Both the position numbers and the translations under genes were made by a program. Below are positions 12,396 through 24,816 of a stretch of 64,000 nucleotides of DNA, one piece after another; the stretch's first letter is position 1; each line of letters starts with the position of its first letter. Origin of the DNA: Stropharia rugosoannulata. Its lineage: Eukaryota > Basidiomycota > Agaricomycetes > Agaricales > Strophariaceae. The stretch is taken from contig JANCIK010000009.1 of NCBI GenBank assembly GCA_028532985.1, positions 3,162,001 to 3,226,000 on the forward strand. The letters run 5' to 3'. Under the pieces are notes generated by a model that worked only from the letters and a program-made list of their open reading frames with translations, was not told the DNA's origin and did no database searches.

Positions 12396-14639
12396 ATGAC
12401 CGACAAAGTTTTATCTGATCCTATAGTCATCTTAGGTGCCGGGGTAGCAGGACTCATAGACGCCTATGCTCTGATTCAAGATGGGTTTACCAACATTACT
12501 GTTATTACGCGCGACCGCTCGGTTGGCGGGACGTGGTCCAGAGACAGAGTTTACCCAGGTCTCTGCATTAACAAGTTCGTGTATTTGTTGCCTATTAGGT
12601 TTAATTTCATGTCTAACCCATTGTTTCAGCGTACATGGGGAATACCGCTTTTCCGCCTTGCCTATGCCACCTCCAGAGAACGGAGAGACGACAGGTGGCC
12701 ACATCACCGGAATGGGAATGTGCGAATACATGGAAACGTTTTACGAGACCTTCTTGAAAGGGAGAGCGACGTTCAAGTTCAAAACTGAAATACATAAAGT
12801 TGCTCGAGACGAGTCTGGTGTATGGAATATCACTGTACAAGATTTGAACACCCAGGACACTGAGGTACTCCTCTTCAGTCGGGTTATTCTCTGCACGGGG
12901 GTGAGCACGGGTCTTCTGTACAACTCACTAGAGCACAGAATTATAAAAGCTATTTAGGGTTGCAGTAATCCGAAAATCCCGCAGGAGCTGTCTGCGGAGA
13001 GTGCTAAACTAAATCAATTCTCCGGGATAGTCATCCACTCCTCTCAATTTCGTATTCGGTTGGACGACATATTGGCAACCGTCAAACCTAAAGAAGACGA
13101 AAAAGACAAGCTAGGGGGAGCTATATTAGTTGTAGGAGGTGGCAAGTCCGCAATGGAGTATGTACTTTTGTCTACTTTGCGGCACATGAACGCTCATCGG
13201 AGATGGCTTCCGAATATGAAGCATTTCAGCCAAGCTGGCGAATGAGGGTCGACGAGTAATCAATGTATTCGACTCACCTGACCGCTTTATCGCGTCGAAG
13301 TCAGCGATTCCTGACTTTATTCGCAAGAGCAGGTAGGCCACTAAACAAAAGTGATGGGTAATAATATATTTACCACGTATACTGTATAGGTTCCTGAGCG
13401 TCTTAACTCCTCACAGGGACCTCAGGACAAGACTTGAGTGTGTATTTTTATTATCATCGTGCTTTTCCAATTTCTGACCGATTGCATGTCAATAATAGAC
13501 GTTTCTTGCACACAACTAAAGTCGGCAGTTGGGTAACGCATTTCATCTGGCATATGCTTGGAGAGAGTTCTGTAAGACATTCATTGGATTACGCAACAGT
13601 CCCTTACCATATCTTCCGTTACAGCTGGATGCTTATAATATTCCCAAGTCTTCTCCCCTTCGAAATCCATTTTCTCTGTTTTGGGGGATACGCACGAATG
13701 ATGAAGGGCGCGTCCATCCGAATTCCTATTACTCTCTCGCAAATACTGGGAAAATTGAGCTCATAGTCCCCGCGAGAGCTGTTGGCTACGCTGAGGACGG
13801 TGAATCTGTCTACCTTAGCAATGGGCAAAAAATTGCCGCCAAGGTGGTAATCCTTGCAACTGGCTGGCAAAGCTCTTGGAATGGCATTCTGGATGGTGTG
13901 TAATATTTGAACTACCTGTGGACAACCTCGCTGACCCCAAGCAGAGAGAACGGCAGTTGAAATTGGCCTTGGTCGTCATGCCCCGACATCATCGTCTGTC
14001 AAAGATATAAATGAAGCATGGGACTACGAGACACTGAAAAATCCACCTTCTGTCCATCCAGACAATGCCGCGGGGAAATGGGTTACCTCTGTTTACCGTG
14101 GTCTAGTTCCGGCGAAGAACATTCTGCGAAGGGATTTTGCGATTGGGGGAGCCATGGTAATTCAGCCATACTTATTCATTGGCAAAGATCATACTAAACG
14201 ATGGTCCGTAGTTTGCCTCAAATATGGGATATATGTGTGAAGTCTCCGCAAACTGGGTGTCCGGCTACTTTCGTAATGACCCAATGCGCCTACCATCATC
14301 TCCGGAAGAGGCAATCGAGGAAGGAGAACGCGCATCTGCGTGGATGCGACGCAGATATCCGAATATGCTTTCTTGGATAAACGAAAGCTATAGCACAGGT
14401 CTTGACTTCTGGAAGTCAGTCTTTCTGCATTATTAATTCTTTTTCAGTGCATTGACATTAAATATTTTAGTTGGCCACAAGCTGCAGACGAACTTTTAGA
14501 GGATATGTACGTTCCTTCCCAGAGAAGCGGGGGGAACTGGTTTACATGGCCATTCCGTACCGTTGATCTCAGCGAAATAGCTACACTCGCGAATGAACGG
14601 CGGATGGTGAGAGAACGCAGAACGCCGAGTCCGTCCTAA
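12396..14639 (+). CDS. FMO-like flavin-dependent monooxygenase
   Basis: Class B flavin monooxygenase-like protein, expected to use FAD, NADPH and O2 to oxygenate a soft nucleophile or ketone; substrate unknown. Exons: 12396-12574, 12630-12900, 12958-13157, 13222-13332, 13390-13437, 13499-13571, 13625-13895, 13945-14156, 14212-14414, 14471-14639, giving 578 aa. FAD-binding GAGVAG at residues 14-19, followed by VGGTWSRDRVYPGL. The FMO fingerprint FxGxxxHxxxF is FSGIVIHSSQF starting near residue 171. The NADPH-binding GGGKSA is at 210-215, and the C-terminal LATGWQ motif is present. An apparent frame change near 13.57 kb is resolved by an intron 13572-13624 with good GTAAGA and TTACAG ends. No signal peptide, so probably cytosolic. 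No biosynthetic cluster partners are seen nearby. Confidence 0.9.
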
Positions 14640-15410
14640 ATCTTAGCCACGTAATTGCACATAATTTTTATATTATTACAATTTATGATATGCTGTGTAC
14701 CCTTGTGTACCTCACTCATCCTTGGTATCAAGATGAGTTAGTAAATCAACGCAGAAAAGGCTGAGCCAAGATCATACTTACCTAACCCGTGCAATGCCAT
14801 CACTTCTCGCTTGCCTCTTGCTTTTTACGGTGACCGTCCCATTCCAAGTCCTTTCTACTTCCCTTTCCCTTATTTTACAAGCTCGTATAAGGTGTACATG
14901 CTTTATTGCTGAGTGCTAGTCCTTGGCGCATATAACTTATATGCTTCTGCTACCGTCGTGACCGACAGCGGAAGTATAGTACATCCGGACGCCTGTCTCC
15001 ACGCCTGGCAGGCGTAGTTATATGGGACTGCTAAACCAGTGTTCTCTTGCGCATGTACGGGAGTCTTATGTTTGAACATATCCCTTACTTCGTATGTGTT
15101 TGGTTAGGAGGTATGTGTGCTACTTTTCCTGCATATATGCGCATATCTTCTGGTGTACGTGAGGATGAAGATGGAATGTTCAAGCTACGCCGCGCCAGTC
15201 GAGAATGATTGACCTTGCTCTGTTGAATAAACAGACAAGCCTGACCTAAATTGGAAATACCTCCTTTTACCTGTTTGAGGCAAGACAACTTTAGACTCAG
15301 ATGACAGTGGCCGCTCCACACCTACGCATGACGATCCCTGATACCCATGACACGCGTCCTACGCAGCTTTATACAATATATACTGTGAGGATCACCACCT
15401 TTACGCCACC
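14640..15410. other. Intergenic between FMO and TOK genes
   Basis: No gene seen. The right end should hold the promoter of the potassium channel; a TATACAATATATA stretch lies about 40 bp upstream of its ATG. Confidence 0.5.
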
Positions 15411-18138
15411 ATGAACGACCTTGGCCTTGAAGACAACATCCAGCAGTCAGAGAATGCTTATCACCAACAAGTTGTTGACTCGGACCATACGAGTCTCCGC
15501 GGCTCGCGAACGACTTTTAAAAGCGCGTATAGGGCTAAACCCCATGATTCAAGGGAGGAAGAGGAGCAATTGGAGCACTACCCGGCTGAAAAAGGCGTAC
15601 AGAACCCGGACGTACATTGGCGTCAACATATGAGATCTCTTGTCAATGGCAAAGATCTGAAAGCAGAAGAGAAACAAGAGTCGGGACTTTATCAATCCAC
15701 GTACGTTTCATGCCAAGTTTTGCATACACTTTCTTGTTGATCTTGATCCCAGAGTATGGTGGATGACCTCGACGGCATTTCCTCTATTTGCAGGCACGTT
15801 TGGTCCTATTGCCAACCTTTTTTCCGTGTGTGCTTTAGTGCAGACATGGCGCGTTCGCATAGAAGAAGGGTCGCGTATCCCTGATCCGAAGTGGTATGTC
15901 AGTTCAACGTTCAACTTCCTATGTGCCATTTAAACAAAGCGACGGTCAGGCTTACCGGTCTAAACGCTACTTCTTTATTCCTGGCTCTGGGGGCTAATCT
16001 AGTGCTTATGTTCAATTTTGCCAGAAGAATAAGATATGCACTGGCTCAGCCCATCACGATAACATTGTGGTGTGTATAATGGCATTTACACATTCAGTAG
16101 CACAGACTAACTTCCATTAATTATAGGTATATCTCCTGCATACTTCTTCTTATCTGCATTGGTCTCGTCAACAACGATGATATCGTCCCCCATCAACATC
16201 CATCGACTACGACATACACCCAATCGTACTACTATGGACTTATATCCTGCATCGTTTATTTTACAGTAGCTACCCTCCTTCTCGTGTCGTCTCTTGGTTC
16301 TGTGATATTCCACGCCTACCCGCCTTCTTTTGCCACTTTAACCGGACCGCAGCGCACCTTGATGCTTCAGACGACGTCATTTGCACTTTACCTGGCCCTC
16401 GGTGCAGGGATATTCTCTACACTCGAAGAGTGGGATTTCGTCGACGGCGTATACTGGGCAGATTATACACTTTTGACTATTGGTCTTGGCACGGACTTTC
16501 CCTTGCACAGAGTTCTCTCCAAAGTCCTTCTCATTCCCTACTCAGCGTTTGGTATAACTCTGGTTGGTCTTGTCGTAAGCAGCGTGCGGGGCTTGGTTCT
16601 CGAACGCGCGAAAGCCAAGGTGGTGCGTCGGCATCTAGGACAGCAGCGCGAGAGGTGGCGAGAAAACTTCGAACGAAAAGCAAGCATAGCCGCTCGCAAA
16701 GGGACGTCAGAGTCTGCTGGACTACTGGGAACTCTGTTTCACCTGGGTTGCTTGCGACATTTTAGGGAGAAGCGATTGAAGAAAATGGATAGAAAGTTGA
16801 CCGAACATGCAACTGTTCCCCTTAAATCTAAGGCGCAATTAGGCACCTGGCATCGTGCAGAATTTGAACTGATGCGATTGATAGAGAAGAATTCTGCACG
16901 GACTGAACGCTATAACGGACTGCTCATGTCGTTCTTCGTCATTCTCATTGTCTGGATAGGCGGATCCTTGGTATTTTGGTCGTGCGAGAAGGTTAGATAC
17001 TTAATTCCATGCTATTCTCATGCTAATGGGGACTCAGAAAGCACAGGAATGGACATACATTGACTCGTTCTACTTCAGCTATACCACCTTGCTGACCATC
17101 GGTTACGGGGATTTCTATCCTTCCACTTCCGCCAGCAAGCCTTTCTTTGTCTTGTGGAGCCTGATCTCGGTACCTGCTATGACCATTCTCATCTCCAACA
17201 TGGGAGATACTGTGGTGAAAGGGGTACAAGACGCAACCGTCCGGATTAGCAAGTGGACGATATTACCCGAGCGACCTTTGATCTCGGACCATTTGCATAA
17301 AAATAACAGCAAGTCTGAGGCCCGGGGGCAGACGGATAAACGCTCTTCCAGCAACAGCAGAGATGGAAAATGTCAATCGTTGACAACGATATCGTCCGCG
17401 GCGTCATACGGCCCTGCAGAGCAAGGTTCACAGTCCCCTCGGTATCCCCAGCGCTCCCCTCGCCAACAGAGCCGGACAGGCAGCGAAATGAGCGCGTTAG
17501 AGGGCGGCGCGGAACTTCTTGGAAATAAAGTCGGAGACTTTGAACGGTCGGAGAATAGGGGAGACAGCCTTGCAGCTCGGCTAGCGCGCGAGATTTCCAG
17601 GGTGGCAAAGGACCTTCGGCAGAAACCTCCCAAGAGGTATTCCTGGGAGGAATGGTCTGAGTTTTTGGATTTGTTGGGTATGCGAGAGGGTGCCGGGGCC
17701 GACAAAGATAGCCTTCGATCAAGACAAATTGGTGAACCGCGAGGCCAGGGATCAAGTCCGTTGGCTCCCCAAGGAGCTGATGTGCATTCTTTGCCCACTG
17801 AGAAAATGGGTGTGAATACTGTCGAGCACCGAGGCTCTTCGCATTCCGTTGATGCGCATAGTTTTTCCTCTCGACAACGACTAGGCCAGCGCGATCCCAC
17901 TCATTCTACAAGTCTGCCGGTTTCGGACCAAGCTGCCGTGCCTCAGAGGGATATCTCTAATTCGTCAGCTACTAACAATAACTGGAATTGGTCGTGGCTA
18001 GACGATCAAGGGCCTCTCTTTAGTCCCCTTACAGAAACAGAGTGGCTAATAGGTAAACTCTGTTTTCGGTTAGAGGAAGTGTTGGAGGACGAGATCCGTG
18101 AAGCGCGCGCCGCTGCAGGAGCAAAGGCTGCTTCATGA
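15411..18138 (+). CDS. TOK1: TOK-type outward-rectifier potassium channel (two pore domains)
   Basis: Fungal plasma-membrane K+ channel with eight membrane segments and two pore loops. Exons: 15411-15700, 15753-15893, 15950-16069, 16127-16991, 17038-18138, giving 838 aa. A hydrophilic N-terminus (about 96 aa) is followed by hydrophobic segments in exons 2-4. Pore 1 selectivity filter is TIGLG near residue 300, and pore 2 is TIGYGDFYP near residue 492. A basic linker rich in Arg/Lys/Glu, probably cytosolic, lies between the two channel halves. The C-terminal tail (about residues 540-838) is long, Ser/Gln/Arg-rich and probably disordered, with an acidic end LEEVLEDEIREARAAAG. GLG in the first filter and GYG in the second fits the TOK family. 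Role: membrane potential and K+ efflux. Confidence 0.92.
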
Positions 18139-19510
18139 CGACGCTAATCGAAACCCAAGCGCTTACATGAATGATTAAACAGGTTTGAATCATGTCCCAC
18201 CATATCCTTCTTGTATTTTATGGTGTATCACAATTAATGTCTCTCATACTACGGTAGAAGTCAAAATTTGCTTGAGCCTTGAAGTAGCCTCCTTACGTAT
18301 GAGTACTTTAATCACTGGCAGTGCATTTAAACTACTGACAAGTAATAGTAGGTACTACGATGGTGAGAAAGTGATTGGTTATAATACAGGTTGCTGTATT
18401 TTCTCCGGTCATGTCTTCCTGCACTCGCTCAACGACAGAGTTTGATGCAGTCCATGTGTCGTGGCGTCCACTTCCCTCCAGACTTTTTATAGTCCTTCGT
18501 CAAGCGGAGTATTTCCCCAAAACAATGGGTGGAGAACATGTCACTCGTGATGCTATTGCGAGCCGTTAATACAAAATGTTAAAGATCTTGGAATAATACT
18601 AGTTCATTAAAATCTATTGTATTGCAATGACAAGCGAAGCGTGGTCGTGCGACATAGCCTGACAGAGCGTGCCTCATGTGCCTCGAATCAGTACACACTC
18701 AATTCGAGGAGTTATTTTAATGACGGCACCAATAAATATTCGGACTTGACAGGCCACGGAGGTAAACACTCCGACCGTCCGTTCTCACTGCGCAATCAAT
18801 TTGGCGCAGGGGGATTGACACTAACACGAGGCCGGTGAGGTTTATTACCCAAATATGTATCTGTACAGCTTGCTGCCTGGGTAAAAGTAGATAGCGTATA
18901 CGTCAGTCTTCTATCTTCAGGCTTATTTCTTCAGGAATATATCGGAGAACTACTACTTTACTATCTTCAAGGGGATGAGAAGCGCTCTACTAACGCAAGG
19001 AGGTCACTAGGTCACTGGTGTATCAAATTAATCAAGAAACAAGCAGGCTATTTATTCCACCATGCAGACAAACTGGAAGGTCATTAAATTAGATATGTGT
19101 ACTATGACAAAGAATTCGGAAGGGTCGGACCAGAAACGTATCGTGATAGGAAACAATGAGAGTTTATGGCTACATAAGACAAGTGAAGAAAAGCTACTGT
19201 ACACGCAAGGGGCAAGGTATATTTAGGCTACAAAAGGATGCTAAGGAGCTCGAAGCTAGTAGTGAGTGAGTTATATGGTTTGTACCTAGTAATATGCAAT
19301 GTTATAAAGCGAAATGAACGAAATGAGGATCGTAAGGGACGGTGTCAGCATCGAAGGCAAGAAAGTAACTAAATGGCAAGAATAGGGAAAGTGTATTCGA
19401 AGAGTGAGAAAGTTTCTAATAGGGGATGAAATCGGCCGGGAGTTGCGGTTAATGAGAGATATCGGATAGGCCAGGTGCTCCTGACACTTATTGGCGCGAT
19501 TGAAAAGTGG
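18139..19510. other. Intergenic between convergent TOK and F-box-like genes
   Basis: Both neighbours end here. No supported gene, RNA or repeat was seen. Confidence 0.5.
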
Positions 19511-20726
19511 CTATTTTTCCCTCCAGAGCAATTCGCTGCTAATCTCCAGATCGACTCGACATATGCCATCGACCGCGCTGACGACAGTCCTGTCAAATTC
19601 TTGCACGTAGACAATCCGGGTGATCGAGGGACTGTAGAGGCGAAGCTCCCCGGCCAATGCGCGCATAGCCGCAGGTGAAGAGGGTGGGGGGTCCCACTCG
19701 GTCACTTCAAACTCAATCGACTGGATCCTAGGAAAACGCATCAGAAGTCCATAGAATTGGAGGCGCTGTCGAAAGGTCAAATTAAGTTCCATAATGCTGA
19801 TCCATGTGCATGGACCAAAAACATACCTCACGGCCGTCAATAGGAAGAACCAATGTTCCAAGATGCCTCAGCTCCGAGATCAGTGACCTTGAGTTGGTGA
19901 TGGCTACCAGAAGCTCTGTGGAGAAAGTGTCACTGTACGATGAGTCGCCAATGTCCAGTGCCCTCAATGACTGAGTCGAAAGGACGAGCTTGGACAGGAG
20001 AGCTTTCATTTCTCTCCTCTTAGCAGTGAGCTCGTCGGTAGAAAAACAGGTTTTAAGGTGAGTGACAGGTCTACCGGGAACGATGGCCATCGCAGCTTCA
20101 GAGAATGTACAGTCTAGGATGGACAGTTTGGGTATTGAGTCCGTGGCGAGAGTTAGTGCGGGTGCCGGGGAGTCCCCGGTTGTAGGTTGGATGGTTTCTG
20201 TGGCATCTCTAAAGTCTACGATGAATAAGTCTTCAAGCTCCCTTTGCCGATCAAGGAAAGAAACCAATGCTTCATCCCAGTCGAATTCGCAGTGAAAGCG
20301 GCGTAGCTGAAAGGAGCAATCTTTAAGGATCCAGGAGAAAGATCTATCTGCATGGTTAATGTGAATATTGAGGTAGCGCAGGTGTGTAGTCTTCTCCAGA
20401 GCCAGAGCTACAGCAGACCAATTCATTTCGCTAGGCGGTGCAGGTTCATAATCCTCTTCATCATCGTCCTGTTCGCTGTCGCTAGAATTTTGTTCGTCGG
20501 AGGCAGATATCGTAAGTGCGTCAACATGATTGGCCAGGCGCGGCACGTTGGAAAGGGTGGTACAAAGGATCGTCGTTTCTTCGTCGTTGCTCATAAACAG
20601 GGTGTTGTATAAAGCACGTTCCGCAGCATGTCTAAACCCCTTGGACACACCGCAGAGGTTAGCAATATCGGCACGACTTCCGGCGTATTTCACAATGCTT
20701 CGGTAAGCCTCCAAAGTCAAGTCCAT
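19511..20726 (-). CDS. F-box-like / LRR-type hypothetical protein
   Basis: Exons (minus): 19827-20726 and 19511-19765, joined by a 61-nt intron (GTATGT ... CGACAG), giving 384 aa. The N-terminus (MDLTLEAYRSIVKYAGSRAD, IANLCGVSKGFRHAAERALY) resembles a divergent F-box as found in many basidiomycete F-box proteins. A very acidic stretch (about residues 78-92) follows, then irregular leucine-rich segments (THLRYLNIHIN, QSLRALDIGDSS, LRHLGTLVLP). If it is an F-box protein, it would recruit substrates to an SCF ubiquitin ligase. This is inferred from pattern only; the family is large and fast-evolving. Confidence 0.75.
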
Positions 20727-22923
20727 ACACCGAGAAGCATAACCTAGGTCTCCGTACTCGGTATCAGCGGAAAGAAACGGCGGGGACAGTAGAACGGCGC
20801 ACCAGCTCCCACTTCGGGGAGATAGAAGACTGCGGACGTATCAGCCGCTCTGGCGGGAAAGCTTGCGCGCGTGTGTCAAGGTGGGAGGGTGTGTCCCGTC
20901 TAGATTCTGGGAGTGAACCTGGCCGAGGAAGAAAATATGTCAGCCATTGCGTATGGACGGCGCTTATATGGACAGGGCATACCGATGACGCCAGCCCAAG
21001 AAACAAGCACCAGGGAAGGAGAGCGACAAAAGAGATCGAAAGTAACAGACAAATAGACTGTCGCTTCCGAAGGGCATATGTATGTATTTATTTCGTGGAC
21101 CAGATCATCGTGGAAAACCGAGCCCTACGAGGCCCTACGGTAGCATTTCGGAACCAGTGGGAGATCTCCGGATTGATGATGAGCCAGGATGGGATGTTCC
21201 CAAGCCTGTACTGAATGTGTTAGCAACACTGCCGCCATTGTGGCCGGCGCCTACCAGGGGGTTACAGTGCGTCGTCGGGCTGACCCACTCAGCCACGCGC
21301 AGGTACAGAGCAGCCGATATACATATCTCCTTCCACGTGGAAGCCATGCGAATTGTTGAGCAGACAACGGCGTTCCCGGGGAGAGGTACATAGTTACGGG
21401 CTCAAGTAATCGACCTGGGCGTTGGGCTTTGTGTTGGGAGTCATTGCAAGGGAATTCATGTGTATTGGAGTATTCCATCATTCCGAGCATTAATCATTGT
21501 GGCTGAAGAAGTCGAGTAGTCCCTTTGAATGTGGGAGTAAAAGATCATGTTGCCAGCCGCGATCATCCAGTAAGATTAGGCACGCCATCATGTATCCGAG
21601 GTGTTTGGAGGTCCATTTGCGTAATACCAATGAACCATTCAATTTTATCCAAACCCTCCACAGAAGGTGGAGACAAGCCTGAGAATTGCTTGAACTGTAC
21701 TATACAAATCGAATCTTATGAATCCCCTGGTATAGTACACGGATTAATATGAGTATGTTACAGAAGATGGAGAGAAATCTTACTGGGTCGCAAATATGTT
21801 TCTTGAATTGGCTTGAAATTTGACTCTTTGAGTGAGGTATGTAAGAACACCCTAAAATTGACGTACTTTAACCTCAATTGTTTGACAGAAGAATACGAAG
21901 TGACTTTACTGATGCCGCTCCGAGGTTTTTCCAACACATGTTTCTCAGTAGTCGACACTTTCGCAGGTTGCTTAAGATAGATCTAAAACCTGAGTATTAT
22001 CTGCTTAATTATTCGAGTCCCTACCTCGACTTGGGGCTCTGTTCGCGAATCCTCGGCTGAAACGGCCTGATCCTCATACCTCTGCCGAGAATTTGTGGGT
22101 GGAGGGGAAGCCCAAAGAATGGAATGACGGGAAGATTAAGAGTAGTCAGGAGAAACAGCGGAAGAACCGAACTCGTTGAACGATCCAAACTTCAGAGTTC
22201 AAAAAGCAATAGACTCGTTTCATGACAGTTCTGACTTCATTGCAACGGGGCACATCTAGTGCCAAAAGGGTAGTATGCCATTTTGGAGATCATGGCGTGT
22301 AAACGCGAACCTCTCACCCAGACTGGAAGTCGCAGCATATCTGATTGCGCCAACGGCAGACTCTCGGTTAATAAAATGTATTGTACAAATAACCGTGAGC
22401 GACACTGACGGTTGGTTATAACGTTCGAACCAAAGGATACGCTAACTGCGGGTCGTTGCGTGGGTCAAACTCAGTGTCCTGGGAGAGAACATAGACTCCA
22501 TCGGAATTTTAGCGGGTGGTTGACTAATGTTGATTCCTCCAACTCGGCACATGAAGTTCAGTGTTTCATACAAGCGAATGATTGTAGATCGTTAGATGTT
22601 TGCTGCTCCAAAATCTTGCATTTGTGGCATTAATCTCTGTCACGATAGTATACAACTTTCTTCTTTGCGCGGTGGGGTGCGACCAAGATTCGCGTTATCA
22701 CGACATTGAAATTGAGAGGATCCAGTCCATGTACAGTAATAGAAGTCGTCCTGGGAGAGGTCGCTGAGAAGTATCGGGCGGAGGTCTTTCGCATCGATGA
22801 CATTGGGGCCATACTTTTAGAAATCATGGACTCAGGCTTGTCCATGCCCTCTGAGCTTAATTCAGGAATATATTGTTTAAAATAACAGTGGAAAATAGCA
22901 GGACTAACTAGATCAAAATACAC
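20727..22923. other. Intergenic
   Basis: Open frames on both strands at 20.8-21.5 kb lack recognisable protein or splice context. Nothing else seen. Confidence 0.45.
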
Positions 22924-23623
22924 TTATTCAAGCTTTTCCAGTTCTTCCAATCTTGAGAGAACCACATCCTTGCTTGTTTCCTCTATTTCCCCGGCGAGGA
23001 AAATCTCATCAAGAATGGCATATACCTAGATGTATTTTAGACATGACGCGATAAAGGAGCGATGGCGCGAAAACCTTCATACCTTGTAGAAGTTGAACAC
23101 TAGGTCAAGTTCGCACACATTATCGAAAAAGGTATCTATAAGGGGTGAAGAAATACGTCAGCAAATTGACAAGGTAAGTCGTCGGCAGAATAGACCTAGA
23201 ATCTCCACAAACAGGTGTATCGCCTCCAAATACGCCAGTTCGTTGTCGTTTGCATCCACGCATAGGCAGAAGAAAAGGCCAGCGTATCGGCGGTAGACTA
23301 CTTTATAGTTGCGAAACTGCGACATCATAAGAGCGATTAAAGATTAATAAGTTAGGCAGCAAGGACTTACCTCGACGAAATTAGACTGGTATTTCTGGTC
23401 TCTAGGTGCAACTAGACGGTGTACATCTCCTCGGAGTCTAACCTAGATCGCACTGGTGAATAAGATATTGATCCACGATGGCATAACTTACCTTCTCGTC
23501 GTCATCGTAGGGAACGTACCACTTGGAAAGCCTCGTCTTTCCCTGGCGATTCTACAAAGCATTGATGAAACGATTCACTAATAAATTCAACGAGCTCACT
23601 TGTACAAGGATAAAGCGAATCAT
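22924..23623 (-). CDS. APS2: AP-2 complex sigma subunit (clathrin adaptor small chain)
   Basis: Small subunit of the AP-2 adaptor, which links cargo to clathrin at the plasma membrane during endocytosis. Exons (minus): 23600-23623, 23492-23551, 23371-23442, 23196-23316, 23083-23135, 22924-23025, giving 143 aa, the standard size. Sequence runs [67 protein letters not shown], then [19 protein letters not shown] and ends [11 protein letters not shown]. It is complete with no damage. Confidence 0.97.
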
Positions 23624-24816
23624 GCGACCCCAAGACTCCTCATAAGTTGGTGAACGGACCAAGTATAGAGTATCTGGTCATCGTCAACGACAATGACGCC
23701 AGTGTATGTGGCATCACGCTCCGAAACAAGCAAGTCAAAGCAAACACAAGCCCGGTAACATTCCTTATTAGGATTCTTCCGAGTCTTTGGCTCAACTTCG
23801 ACTTTGCTTTGAACTCACATATCGGTCAACTATGCGCATCAAGGAACTACGCTGACGACCAACTGACAACCATGTAGACCGCCGCCGAATCGTAAGCGTA
23901 ATCGTCAGTCTAGATGGCTGCAAGGATGTCGCAAGGATGTAAATAGTGCATACTCAAGCCTCGTTCACGTTTTTTCAATTGCATGTTATCCGACGTCAGC
24001 TGGCGGGTTCAGTTCAGCATGGACACAGGAGGATGCAGGGGAAACGGGAACTCGGGCCTCGTATGTATGTAGTGTTGTATCTGGTAGAGAGGCGGTAGAG
24101 AAGACCAACGGAGGCATTCAATTTCAATGCTGACTTCAAGTTTGGCAACGAAGGAGTCTATCCTGAGGTACAGTGCGAGTTTATGCCTACCGACCAGAAT
24201 ATCCGGACAACAAGGTACATATATGCGGGCAGATACAGACTGCATGAAGATAGTTGGCAAGTAACACAACCCACGAACGAGACCGGTACCTTGTTCTCGA
24301 GTTAAATAAAATGTAAACAATCTACTCAGCGACGAGAAAGGTCATGCGTCCATAACCTACTAGGAATACTACCAGTGGCGGCAGGACTGCTTCATATGCT
24401 CAGTTCTCAGATTCTTTTCTAGAAATGAAAAGCTTTGAATTGAATGCATGTTCATACGCACGAGGCCTGTTATTAAAAACAAGACACCGTTCATTAACCG
24501 CTGCCATGCCTGGTTATCCCTATAGATAGCGGTAACTATACGTCACGGTCAGTGCGTGGTTGTATCCAGGTCGAATCCATCTCGATAGGGATACAATAAT
24601 TTCATTCTGGTCGAGCACATTACACATTTATTCGATGCACAAGCTGCTTTAACTAGTCATAAATAAGGAATTAATGTCGTTAAAATCATCCATACACGAG
24701 CAAAGAAAAACAGACAAGAAGAAGAAACATAACAATAAATCCGTTCGCTGAAAAATCTTCGTGAATACAATCGTAATGGAGACATTGCAATCGGGCGAGT
24801 CAGTTGTTTAACGCGT
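23624..24816. other. Intergenic
   Basis: No supported gene. The left part should be the APS2 promoter; the right part lies downstream of the chitin synthase. Confidence 0.5.

Noticed and set aside
13499..13895. Apparent frameshift in the FMO gene
   Set aside because: An intron 13572-13624 with strong donor and acceptor restores the frame and the family alignment.
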